In this document: piece after piece, positions 26,051 through 34,247 of the stretch
Layout of the letters: every line of letters begins with the position of its first letter
Position numbering within the stretch: the stretch's first letter is position 1
Source: Methylotuvimicrobium alcaliphilum 20Z
Lineage (GTDB): Bacteria > Pseudomonadota > Gammaproteobacteria > Methylococcales > Methylomonadaceae
NCBI RefSeq assembly: GCF_000968535.2
Contig: NC_016112.1
Location: forward strand, 248,001 to 312,000
Reading direction: 5' to 3'
DNA length: 64,000 nucleotides
Translations under genes and position numbers: made by a program
Notes under the pieces: model-generated
Databases searched by the model: none
What the model was told of the DNA's origin: nothing
What the model saw: only the letters and a program-made list of their open reading frames with translations

Positions 26051-27127
26051 TTATTGATAACCGTCGCCCGTACCTAATAAAGCAGCGATGATGTTTTTCT
26101 GAATTTCGGACGAGCCGGAGAATAGCCGGCTAGCAAGGGCATCCTGGATTCGTTCGAGCTGTTGACCGCCTTCGAGCAAGCCGCTTGCGCCGAAAATATG
26201 CGCCGCGTCCAGGCTCGATTGCAGAAAGGCTTCGGCGGCGAATAACTTGGTCTGCGCGCTGGCCAGCGTGATGCGTTGCTTTCGATCTTTCAGGCGCGCG
26301 CACTCGTTTACCCAAAGCCGAATCGTATCCAGTCGGGTTTTCATATCTGCGATTTTATGACCGATCGCCTGGTTTTTGCCTAGATGCGCGCCGTTGACTC
26401 TGCGTTCCCGGCTGAACCGAATCACGCCTTCCAATTGCCGCTCCATCACGCCGCGGATGCCGGCAAAAATGAAGGCCCGTTCCAACTCCAGCGCTTGCTG
26501 AATCATCATGTTGCCGGCACCGGTCTTGCCCAGTTGCCGGTCGAGAGGAATCCGGCAATCGTCAAGACGAACATCGCCCATCGTGGCGTTTTTGCAGCCG
26601 GAGACTTGCGGCGTGTCGAGAAAGGCGGCGCCGGGGTCGTCGGCGTGCACGATGAAGGCGGACAATCGCGTGCCGGATCTCGCATAAACGACCAGTAAGT
26701 CTGCGATCGGCGTATTGGTGATGAAGCGTTTATGTCCGTTCAATGTGAATCCGGCATCGGTCTGCTCCGCAGTCATTGTCAACGCAGTGAGGTCGGAGCC
26801 GGCCTGGGGTTCTGTAATCGCATGACCGCCGATGCGTTTGCCTTCGAGCAGGTCATTTAGATAAGTCGCCTGTTGCTCGGCATTGCCGTAGTTCAACAGC
26901 GGAAAAACCGTGCCCCACAGATGGGCGTTGATCGATAACAACAAGCCAGGGTCCTGGCAGGCTTTGCCGAGTTGTTCATGGGCCTGCACGAGATCGGCGA
27001 AATGGTTGCCGTGACCGCCGCGGTTTTGCGGCACGGCATGTTTCAATAGGCCGAAACCGGCGCAATGACGAAAACGCGCCCGTGCGGCTTGGCTTCCGCC
27101 GGCGGCGGGTAGATTGCCGATATCCAT
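26051..27127 (-). CDS. Acyl-CoA-dehydrogenase-family enzyme, probable prolyl-carrier oxidase (PltE/RedW-like)
   Basis: A 358-residue flavoprotein of the acyl-CoA dehydrogenase fold: helical N-domain, FAD-binding ITEPQAGSDLTAL near 105 and GHKRFITNT near 131, C-terminal helices ending in SGSSEIQKNIIAALLG. The glutamate common in medium-chain enzymes (YEGT) is Ser337 here (LFSGSS), but Glu216 in LELER occupies the alternative catalytic position used by isovaleryl-CoA dehydrogenase. With the adjoining proline-like adenylation enzyme and carrier protein this fits the PltE/RedW class, which oxidises prolyl-S-carrier to pyrrolyl-2-carboxyl-S-carrier. The ATG directly follows the adenylation gene's TGA. 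Reaction is inferred, not shown. Confidence 0.75.
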   Translation of the reverse strand: MDIGNLPAAGGSQAARARFRHCAGFGLLKHAVPQNRGGHGNHFADLVQAHEQLGKACQDPGLLLSINAHLWGTVFPLLNYGNAEQQATYLNDLLEGKRIGGHAITEPQAGSDLTALTMTAEQTDAGFTLNGHKRFITNTPIADLLVVYARSGTRLSAFIVHADDPGAAFLDTPQVSGCKNATMGDVRLDDCRIPLDRQLGKTGAGNMMIQQALELERAFIFAGIRGVMERQLEGVIRFSRERRVNGAHLGKNQAIGHKIADMKTRLDTIRLWVNECARLKDRKQRITLASAQTKLFAAEAFLQSSLDAAHIFGASGLLEGGQQLERIQDALASRLFSGSSEIQKNIIAALLGTGDGYQ

Positions 27128-28573
27128 TCAGTTTCGCTCCAGTTGGCGTTGCAAGGTTTGATAATCGGTCTTGCCGTTGTCCAGTAGAGGCAAGGCATCC
27201 ATCACGCTGAACCGGCACGGCTGCATGTAGGCCGGCAGCGCCTGCTTGACTGTTTTGACAATACCGTTCAATTGGCCGCCGGGATGCAGTACCAGCGCGG
27301 CGGCGGGGCGTTGGCCGCTAGTGCTGTCTTCGATGCCGACTACGGCGCAACCGGCGACTTCCGGACATTGCAGGATCAGCGCTTCGATTTCGGCAGGTTC
27401 CACCCGGTAACCGGAACATTTGAGCATGCGGTCGAGGCGGCCGTGATAGCAGTATTCGCCGCGCTCGTTCAACGAGACTTTGTCGCCGGTCCGGTAATAG
27501 CCGCCGTCTTCCATGGCTTCGGTCAGGCGCCCTTGGCGCCAATATCCGGACAGATTGTTCGCGCTATTTACCAGCAATTCGCAGGTTTCCGTGTCGATCT
27601 TCAATTCCGAAGCGCAAGCAGGATGGCCGATCGGTATTGGTTGATCGCCGTCGAGCCGAGCCCGATCGACCGGCCAATAACAACAGACATTGGTTTCGGT
27701 CGGGCCGTAGAGATTGTAAAAATCGGTTTCGGGCAAAAGTTCGCAGAGTTTTTTCAATTGCGGCGTCGGAAATACTTCTCCGGCGAACAGTAGTGTAGTT
27801 AAATCCGGCAACGGCTGTTCGGTCAATCCGCCCTTTAGCGCGATGAAGCCGAGCAAAGAGGGCACCGTGTAAAACACGGTGATGCGCTGCTCAAGCAGCC
27901 AGGCCGTCAGGCGGCTGGGCGACAAGGTCAGGCCGGCCGGCACGAAATTAACGCTAGCGCCGGCGCTCAGACTGCTGAATATATCGAATACGGACAAATC
28001 GAAATAAAAAGGCGCCAGCGAAGCGATACGGTCGTCGGCTTTGAGCTTGAACGTGCGCGCCGCCCAATCGGCGAAATTGTGCAATGCGCGATGACTCAAC
28101 GCGACGCCCTTCGGCGTGCCGGTCGAACCCGAAGTGTACAGAATTGCCGCCAAGGCTTCGGGGTCGATGGCAACGGGAGGCTTGACCAATTTGGCAGGCT
28201 TGGGCAGTTGCTCGATATCGAGCCAAAGCGCCGGTGTGTCGAGCCAATCGGGACAGCTTCCTTGGCCGATGATGCAGTGAACGTTGGCGTCGTTGACGAT
28301 GAAGCGCAAGCGTTGAGCCGGATTTTTGATATCCAGCGGGATGTAACACGCGCCGCAACGCAGGATCGACAGAATCGCTATGACCGCATCGATACCGCGG
28401 TCCAATGCCAGCGCGATGCGAGCGCCGGGCTCGATCCGTGTGGCCAAATGGGCGGCAAGGTGTTCAGTGTTAACCCTGACTTCGCGGTAACTCAGTCGAC
28501 GTTCGCTTTCAATCAGCGCCGGGCGGTCCGGTGCGTTTCGGCATTGCCGGTCGAATGCTGTCAGTAAGGGCAT
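27128..28573 (-). CDS. Stand-alone amino-acid adenylation enzyme with proline-like pocket (PltF-like)
   Basis: A 481-residue member of the ANL superfamily. Core motifs: A3 YTSGSTGTPKG (146-156), A4 FYFDLSVFD (189-197), A5 NLYGPTE (287-293), A7 YRTGD, A8 near GRLDRMLKCSGYRVEPAE, A10 NGKTD. Aligning by eye to GrsA gives pocket residues D192, L193, F196, Y235, L262, A264, L288, V296, C297 plus the A10 Lys. That agrees at all but the third position with the DLLYLALVCK code I recall for prolyl-AMP ligases PltF and RedM. It should load an amino acid, probably proline, onto the neighbouring carrier protein. The gene is separated from the upstream gene by a repeat insertion and abuts the dehydrogenase gene. 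Confidence 0.82.
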   Translation of the reverse strand: MPLLTAFDRQCRNAPDRPALIESERRLSYREVRVNTEHLAAHLATRIEPGARIALALDRGIDAVIAILSILRCGACYIPLDIKNPAQRLRFIVNDANVHCIIGQGSCPDWLDTPALWLDIEQLPKPAKLVKPPVAIDPEALAAILYTSGSTGTPKGVALSHRALHNFADWAARTFKLKADDRIASLAPFYFDLSVFDIFSSLSAGASVNFVPAGLTLSPSRLTAWLLEQRITVFYTVPSLLGFIALKGGLTEQPLPDLTTLLFAGEVFPTPQLKKLCELLPETDFYNLYGPTETNVCCYWPVDRARLDGDQPIPIGHPACASELKIDTETCELLVNSANNLSGYWRQGRLTEAMEDGGYYRTGDKVSLNERGEYCYHGRLDRMLKCSGYRVEPAEIEALILQCPEVAGCAVVGIEDSTSGQRPAAALVLHPGGQLNGIVKTVKQALPAYMQPCRFSVMDALPLLDNGKTDYQTLQRQLERN

Positions 28574-28582
28574 GATCGAGAA

Positions 28583-28866
28583 TTAGGATTTCGTAATAAA
28601 TAACGTCCTGGAACTATGAGCTTTGTTGAGGGTACGCTAACTCGCATGGTAGGACGCCGTGAATACGTCCGTGTAGGCTTGACGGCGGCGACTAATTGCC
28701 ATGGATGGCATGAATGCAGATTTTGCATTACGCCATGGATGGCGTGTATTAGGGCAATGCAGGAGCAATTGCCGAGGAGCAAAAATCTGCCCTGCCGCCG
28801 ACACCTGCCAATCGAGCAACCGAACCCTCCGTAAAATAGGGGAGTTATTTACGACCAAATCCTTAA
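28583..28866. repeat. R7 hairpin repeat carrying an R2 insertion
   Basis: The outer arms (28583-28633 and 28828-28866) reproduce the roughly 89-bp repeat seen uninterrupted at 61192-61280. Between them lies a roughly 194-bp R2-type unit (TAGGACGCCGTGAATACGTCC core, cggcggcg hairpin, atcgagcaaccgaaccctc end). It fills the whole space between the condensation-like and adenylation genes. Confidence 0.8.
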
Positions 28867-28872
28867 AACGAT

Positions 28873-30204
28873 TCAATCCGTCTCTCCCAGCAGTTCCGCC
28901 AGCATCAGCCGGTGCAATGCATCAATGGCTTCGGCATCGGCTATCGGTTCGATATAGTTATAGCTCAAGGTCAAACGATTGCGGAAAATACAGTTCAGAA
29001 AAGCCAGCGACGGCGGTGACGTGACTTGGCAGGCATGGAACACGTCGGTGATTTCGGCGCCGGGGAAACTGTCCGCTGGAAGATCCAGACGGCCGATATC
29101 GGAAAACCAGAATGAACTGCGCTCCCGACCGGAACCGTAAGAAAGGCGCAAGACCTTGCCGTATTCGGCCAGCGACAGCCAACTGCCGGCCCACATCAGC
29201 GGCAGAAAGGCATAGTCTTCTTGTTGACGAATCACTTGGGCGTTTTGTTGTTTCAGATGTTCGAACAGTTTTTGCCGGTCCTTGACGACTTCCCGAGGCG
29301 CCTGTGCGAACAACGCGCTGAGATGATTACCGTTGACCGGCGATAAGGCGCGCTGTTTGCGCAAATTGAATGCATAAGGCACGCAATAAGCCTCGCCCGG
29401 ACTGTCGGGACGCCATTTTTCGAGGGCGCGCATCAGACAGCCGATGTAATAAAGACTGGTGCCGGTTAAGCCGACCTGTTGCCTGGCCAGTTTGACGATC
29501 CGTTCGGTTTGTTCCTCGCTGAGCCTGCGAACCGCGAACTCGAGGCGTTGCGGCGGTTGTTCGTGGCGCAACGGTTGAATGCTGCTCAGTCTATCCAGCC
29601 TGTCGATATAGCGTTTGCCTTTCAGCAATAGCGAAATTTTTTGCCACCAGCGGTATTTACGTAACTGTTCGAATACAAGCGGACCGGTTTCGGGATGGCC
29701 GAAGCGTTGACGTTGTTCGGCATCGGCGGTACACAGATATTTGATGATCAGATCCGCGCCGCGCGCATCGCAAAAAGGATGCAGCCAACGCATCAGAAAA
29801 ACGTTTTCGGACGGGCCGGTCAGCAGATGAAACTCGAGCGGAGCGACGCTCTCCCGAGGCTGCTTTTCGTTCATGATCCGGTCGAGCGTGGCGTGCCGGA
29901 ATTCTGCTTCATCCGCGCCGGTCGGGCAATGATGCTGAAAAAACAAGTCGGGCGGATCGGAGCGCTTGCACCAATAGAAACGTTTGCCGATTTGACTCAG
30001 GCTGGCGCGGGCTACCGGAAAACGCCGACCGAATTCGTCGATTCGCTGTTGTAATGCGTCGATATCCGGAATATTGGCGAGTTCCAATCCGTAACACGCC
30101 AAACTGCCGGCCAAGCCGTCTCGGCGGATTTCCTCGTCCATTGCCAGCGTGAAACTGTCGGCCGGGTTCAGCCTTTCCAAAATGGCGGACTTATCGGTGC
30201 TCAT
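28873..30204 (-). CDS. Condensation-domain-like acyltransferase
   Basis: The 443-residue soluble protein resembles stand-alone condensation/PapA/wax-synthase-type CoA- or carrier-dependent acyltransferases. The catalytic motif appears as H142-PFC-D146-AR-G149 in MRWLHPFCDARGADL, a variant of HHxxxDG in which the first His is Leu. The C-terminal half contains VPYAFNLRKQRAL and a SYGSGRERSSFWFSDIG stretch comparable to the family's latch and D-F-G region. It overlaps the carrier-protein gene by 4 bp, so it probably transfers an acyl group from that carrier; acceptor unknown. Confidence 0.65.
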   Translation of the reverse strand: MSTDKSAILERLNPADSFTLAMDEEIRRDGLAGSLACYGLELANIPDIDALQQRIDEFGRRFPVARASLSQIGKRFYWCKRSDPPDLFFQHHCPTGADEAEFRHATLDRIMNEKQPRESVAPLEFHLLTGPSENVFLMRWLHPFCDARGADLIIKYLCTADAEQRQRFGHPETGPLVFEQLRKYRWWQKISLLLKGKRYIDRLDRLSSIQPLRHEQPPQRLEFAVRRLSEEQTERIVKLARQQVGLTGTSLYYIGCLMRALEKWRPDSPGEAYCVPYAFNLRKQRALSPVNGNHLSALFAQAPREVVKDRQKLFEHLKQQNAQVIRQQEDYAFLPLMWAGSWLSLAEYGKVLRLSYGSGRERSSFWFSDIGRLDLPADSFPGAEITDVFHACQVTSPPSLAFLNCIFRNRLTLSYNYIEPIADAEAIDALHRLMLAELLGETD

Positions 30205-30440
30205 CCGTTTTTATACCTTAATATCCAACGTTCCAATGCGTTAAAGGATTGCACATTGTCCGGTTCGATTTCGGTATCGGGCAGGGTGACGCCGAATTCG
30301 TTTTCGATGTACATAATCAAGCGCATGATGCCCATGCTGTCCAGGCCCGCTTCGAGCAAATCGTCGTCGTCGCCGAATTGATTCGGCTCGGCGACGAAAA
30401 CGAGCTCTTGAAAGATAAAGTCGCGCAGTTTCTTTTTCAT
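30201..30440 (-). CDS. Peptidyl/acyl carrier protein (PltL-like)
   Basis: A 79-residue four-helix carrier protein with the phosphopantetheine site Ser35 in EAGLDSMGIMRL and the acidic helix ENEFGVTLPDTEIEPDN that follows in ACP/PCP proteins. It is the first gene of the leftward arm and overlaps the acyltransferase start by 4 bp. It probably receives the aminoacyl group from the adenylation enzyme and presents it to the dehydrogenase. It is the only carrier protein visible in the cluster, so the ketosynthases must use it or a carrier encoded elsewhere. Confidence 0.9.
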   Translation of the reverse strand: MKKKLRDFIFQELVFVAEPNQFGDDDDLLEAGLDSMGIMRLIMYIENEFGVTLPDTEIEPDNVQSFNALERWILRYKNG

Positions 30441-30997
30441 GACTCAGGTAAGGTATAATTTGTCGGTTAAATGATAGCCGATTAAGGCAAGTAGAGTCAC
30501 GGAAAAGGGCGATTCCCTTTGGGATTAGGTACTGAACATCACGCAGGGCGGGTTATTTAACCATGCGCATCAAGCCAGGGATGTCGCTAAAATTATCTTC
30601 CTGATTCGCTTCGAGTTTCGTGTAGAGTCAAATTCATTGAATTCAGGACGCTGAGGACTTCGAAATAAACCGTGGAAGTTGAGCGTCGGTGGCTTTCCCT
30701 CACCTAGCGTTAGGTGAGGGACGACGAAGGCGTCGCTCCCACAGCGGGTGATTCATGCACCGTGGCAGCGATCCCCTGATCGCGATTTCGATGCCGAAAA
30801 TGTCAAGCTACAATAAATGGCATCGATGTCACAAAGACTAAAATATGCGGTTACCCAAGCTGGGGCTTGGGAAAGAGCGGGGTACGGATTGGCCGTTTTT
30901 AGCTTGACGCGTATGGATTACAACCTTCGTCCTGCTTAGGCACAAATTATTTATAAACATCCACATAGGTTAGCAATGGCAAAACAGGCGGGTTCGC
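30441..30997. promoter_or_regulatory. 557-bp divergent promoter region with repeats
   Basis: Both arms of the biosynthetic cluster start from here. A TATAAT-like hexamer lies at about 30463-30468. 30696-30721 is a perfect 11-bp stem hairpin (tccctcaccta-gcgt-taggtgaggga) repeated at 62138-62163. 30720-30795 is an inverted R5 fragment, and 30835-30905 matches 38800-38852 (cccaagctgg...gcttgggaaagagcg). No gene is seen. Confidence 0.55.
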
Positions 30998-32233
30998 ATG
31001 AGAGCTGAAAAAGGCAATATCGTTATTATCGGAGCGGGGCCTGCGGGCAGTATTGCCGCGGCATTGCTCAATAACAAAGGATACCGGGCCGTGATCTTGG
31101 AGCGGGATGCTTTTCCGCGCTTCAGCATCGGCGAAAGCCTACTGCCGCAATGCATGGAGTTCATCGAACAGGCCGGCATGCTCGATGCCGTGCGCAATGC
31201 CGGTTTTCAATTGAAGGACGGTGCGGCGTTTTTATTTCAAGGCAAGCACTGCGAATTCTGGTTCGCCGACAAATTCACGGCCGGCTTCGATTCGACCTAT
31301 CAAGTTCAGCGCGACCGCTTCGATGCGCTGCTAGCCGCCGAGGCGCAACGTATGGGCGTGGACATCCGCTGGCGTCAGGAAGTCGTCGAGGCCGACTTCA
31401 GCGGCGAGCAGCCGGTGTTGACGGTCAAGGATAGGGACAGCGAAGACCGCTACCGCATGACCGCCGATTTCGTGCTCGATGCCAGCGGTTTCGGGCGGGT
31501 GTTGCCGCGTTTGTTGGATTTGGAAAAACCGTCCGGTTTTCCGGTGCGACAGGCCGTGTTCACGCATATCGAAGACAGAATCGACGATCCGCGCTACGAT
31601 CGCAACAAAATTCGCATCATCGTGCATCCCGAATTGACCGATGTCTGGTATTGGCTGATTCCGTTCAGCAATGGGCGTTGCAGTCTCGGCGTGGTCGGCG
31701 AAGCGAAGATTCTTAAGGTTTCGGAGCGCGACCCGCAAGCGGTGCTGAAGCAATTCGTCGACGCCGAGCCGGGCTTGTCGGCGCTGCTGCATAATGCCGT
31801 GTTCGATACGCCGGTCAATAGCATCGGCGGTTACAGTGCCAACGTCAAGCGGCTGCACGGCAAAGGCTACGCGCTATTGGGTAATGCCGGCGAGTTTCTC
31901 GATCCGGTCTTTTCCTCGGGCGTCACGATCGCGATGAAATCGGCAAGCCTCGCCGCCGAGGTAGTGGACCGGCAGCTCCGCGGCATGGCAGTCGATTGGC
32001 AAAAGGAATTTGCCGAACCCTTGCAAAAAGGCGTCGATACCTTCCGCACTTTCGTCAGCTCATGGTATGACGGCGGCTTGCAGGATGTGGTGCTTTATCA
32101 ACAGCAGCAGCCCAATATCAAAGCGATGATTTGTTCGATTCTGGCCGGCTATGTTTGGGATGAAAACAATCCGTATGTCAAAAACTCCGAACCTCGGTTG
32201 AAGACCCTGGTCGAATTGTGTCGCGAGCCTTGA
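30998..32233 (+). CDS. FAD-dependent oxidoreductase of the flavin-halogenase family
   Basis: A 411-residue flavoprotein. Residues 12-17 are the GAGPAG dinucleotide motif; GESLLPQCMEF (45-55) and DASGFGRVLP (161-170) are further FAD contacts. W217-Y-W-L-I-P222 fits the WxWxIP signature of FADH2 halogenases, and Lys73 in FQLKDGAAF lies where phenol/pyrrole halogenases keep their catalytic lysine. The same protein type also occurs in aryl polyene clusters, where halogenation has not been shown, so oxidoreductase is the safe call. It is 5 bp upstream of the first ketosynthase and leads the rightward operon. Confidence 0.78.
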   Translation: MRAEKGNIVIIGAGPAGSIAAALLNNKGYRAVILERDAFPRFSIGESLLPQCMEFIEQAGMLDAVRNAGFQLKDGAAFLFQGKHCEFWFADKFTAGFDSTYQVQRDRFDALLAAEAQRMGVDIRWRQEVVEADFSGEQPVLTVKDRDSEDRYRMTADFVLDASGFGRVLPRLLDLEKPSGFPVRQAVFTHIEDRIDDPRYDRNKIRIIVHPELTDVWYWLIPFSNGRCSLGVVGEAKILKVSERDPQAVLKQFVDAEPGLSALLHNAVFDTPVNSIGGYSANVKRLHGKGYALLGNAGEFLDPVFSSGVTIAMKSASLAAEVVDRQLRGMAVDWQKEFAEPLQKGVDTFRTFVSSWYDGGLQDVVLYQQQQPNIKAMICSILAGYVWDENNPYVKNSEPRLKTLVELCREP

Positions 32234-32237
32234 GAAA

Positions 32238-33419
32238 ATGACGCTGTATCTCAATGATCTCGGCATCCTATCGGTGGCCGGCGGCAATGGCGTCGAAATG
32301 TTGTCGAGACTGCTGGCGGGAAACCGTTCCGGCTTGATCGAGACCGATGAATATTCGCCGGGCAAGCCGTTTTATGTTGGCGAGATTCGTGCCGAACTAC
32401 CTGAAATCGAAAAACGATACAGCGTTTACGATTGCAAAAACAATCGATTGTTACTCGCGGCCTTGAATCAAATTCAAGCGGGCGTCGACCGCATTAAACG
32501 GAAATACCGCACGGATCGAATCGGCGTGGTGATCGGCACCAGCACTTCCGGCGTCAGAAATACCGAGCTGGCGATTGCCGCGGTTGCAGGCGGTCTCGAA
32601 AAGCCGTCCGGATTTCATTACAAGCAACAACAATTGGCCGGCGGAGCCGATTTTTTGGCGCATCGGCTCGATTTGAAAGGCCCGGCCTATTCGGTATCGA
32701 CGGCCTGTTCCTCGAGTGGCCGGGCTTTTGTTTCGGCCCGAAGGTTGATCGAGCTGGATATTTGCGATGCCGTCATCGTCGGCGGCGCGGATAGTCTGTG
32801 CCGCTTCACCGTGAACGGTTTCGCTGCATTGGAGTCGGTATCGGCGGGTTTGTGCAAGCCTTTCGGACGGCACCGGGACGGCATCAATTTATCGGAAGCC
32901 GCAGCCTTGTTCATCTTGAGCCGGGACGAAGGCCCCGTGCGACTCGGCGGAATCGGTGCCAGCAGCGATGCGTATCATTTTTCCGCGCCCGACCCCGGCG
33001 GCGCGGCCGTGGTTAAGGCGATGCAAACGGCATTGATCGAAGCCCGGATGACCGCCGAGCAAATAGACTATATTAATCTACATGGCACGGCCACGCCGTT
33101 GAACGATGCGATGGAAAGCGCGGCGGTCGTCGAAGTTTTCGACCGTTCGGTCGCGGCCAGTTCGACCAAAGGCATGACCGGGCACGCCTTAGGCGCGGCC
33201 GGCGCACTCGAGCTGGGTCTGTGTTGGCTGCTGCTGAATAGCGATGATGAAGAGGGCGCATTGCCGCCGAACGTCAACGGCGATGCGTTGGACGACTCGT
33301 TGCCGTCCTTGAATTTAGTGCAGGCGGGGCAAGTTTTAGGCAGGCGTATCGAACATTGCCAGAGCAATTCTTTCGCTTTCGGCGGCAATAATATTTCGAT
33401 TGTCGTGTCGCGTGTATGA
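32238..33419 (+). CDS. Beta-ketoacyl-ACP synthase, ApeO-like
   Basis: A 393-residue thiolase-fold ketosynthase with the complete triad: Cys157 in VSTACSSSGRAF, His in NLHGTATPLND (about 284) and His in GMTGHALGAAG (about 318). It is shorter than FabF (about 412). Position and size match ApeO, the first of the two ketosynthases of aryl polyene loci, which are followed by dehydratase, ketoreductase and a second ketosynthase. Its stop overlaps the dehydratase ATG (ATGA). It should extend the polyene chain by decarboxylative condensation with malonyl-ACP. Confidence 0.87.
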   Translation: MTLYLNDLGILSVAGGNGVEMLSRLLAGNRSGLIETDEYSPGKPFYVGEIRAELPEIEKRYSVYDCKNNRLLLAALNQIQAGVDRIKRKYRTDRIGVVIGTSTSGVRNTELAIAAVAGGLEKPSGFHYKQQQLAGGADFLAHRLDLKGPAYSVSTACSSSGRAFVSARRLIELDICDAVIVGGADSLCRFTVNGFAALESVSAGLCKPFGRHRDGINLSEAAALFILSRDEGPVRLGGIGASSDAYHFSAPDPGGAAVVKAMQTALIEARMTAEQIDYINLHGTATPLNDAMESAAVVEVFDRSVAASSTKGMTGHALGAAGALELGLCWLLLNSDDEEGALPPNVNGDALDDSLPSLNLVQAGQVLGRRIEHCQSNSFAFGGNNISIVVSRV

Positions 33420-33856
33420 TCGCTTATTCGATAGAGCAATTATTGCCGCATGCCGGCAAGTTGATGTTGTTGGATCATGTGTTGACCTACGACGACGAGT
33501 CGATGAGTGCGCAAGTAACCGTGCGCGGCGACGGTCTGTTCGGCGACAACACCGGCGTTCCGGCTTGGTTGGGTATCGAATACATGGCGCAAACGGTGGC
33601 GGCGCATGGCGGCTTGATGTGCCGTTTGGCCGGAAAACCGCTCAATCCCGGCTTTTTATTGGGTACGCGGCGTTATCATTGCAATGTGAGCCGGCTTAAC
33701 GCCGGGGCGGTGCTGGTCGTGACGGTCAAGCGCCTTATACAGGATCAAGGCTTGGGCGTGTTCGATTGCCGAGTGACCGGCGATAGCGTGGAAATTTCGG
33801 CTAAACTGAGTGTTTATCAACCCGATACGGCAATCAATCGGGTCATCACAAACTAA
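33416..33856 (+). CDS. Hotdog-fold 3-hydroxyacyl-ACP dehydratase, ApeP-like
   Basis: A 146-residue single hotdog domain. The catalytic His lies in LPHAGKLMLLD (residue about 11) and the acid in WLGIEYMAQTVAAHGG (Glu about 59), the arrangement of ApeP-type dehydratases. It removes water after ketoreduction to leave a conjugated double bond. It is translationally coupled to the preceding ketosynthase. The last 99 bp are repeated at 34140-34238, just before the ketoreductase gene, with some 280 bp of repeats between the copies. Confidence 0.85.
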   Translation: MIAYSIEQLLPHAGKLMLLDHVLTYDDESMSAQVTVRGDGLFGDNTGVPAWLGIEYMAQTVAAHGGLMCRLAGKPLNPGFLLGTRRYHCNVSRLNAGAVLVVTVKRLIQDQGLGVFDCRVTGDSVEISAKLSVYQPDTAINRVITN

Positions 33857-34139
33857 GTAATTGTTTCAAAATAATTACCCGGTTTTATCGGCCAGTATCA
33901 GGTAACGCTTCCAGAAGACGCCGTGAATATATCCCTATAGGCTTGGGCGCGGCGTCCATGCCGCGCACACTTCTTCCAGCGTTACCTGATACTAGCCAAA
34001 TCGGGAAATAAATTTTGGACCCTAGCAGGACGGGGTTTGCAACCCCGTCCTAAACGTTTTGACTTTGGCCGAAGTCAGCCGAAATGTTTAGGGCAAACCG
34101 AAACGTTGGGGACGGGTTAAATAACCCGTCCCGCAGAAG
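33857..34139. repeat. Repeat insertion within the polyene operon, including R4
   Basis: 33893-34008 is a hairpin element with arms ggccagtatcaggtaacgcttcc and gcgttacctgatactagcc around an R-type core (gacgccgtgaatata). 34020-34136 is repeat R4: AGGACGGGG..CCCCGTCCT and GGGACGGG..CCCGTCCC hairpins joined by a gtcagccgaaatgtt linker; an inverted near-identical copy lies at 56654-56775. It splits the dehydratase and ketoreductase genes. Confidence 0.8.
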
Positions 34140-34238
34140 GTGTTCGATTGCCGAGTGACCGGCGACGGCGTGGAAATTTCGGCCAAACTGAGTGTTTATC
34201 AACCCGATACGGCAATCAATCGGGTCATCACGAAATAA
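34140..34238 (+). pseudogene. Duplicated 3' end of the dehydratase gene
   Basis: These 99 bp repeat 33758-33856 with only a handful of differences and would encode the same last 32 residues (VFDCRVTGD ... INRVIT) with a TAA stop. There is no start codon in frame. It looks like the original gene-border sequence left behind, or a duplicate made, when the repeats moved in. Confidence 0.9.
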
Positions 34239-34247
34239 AGAAACAGC

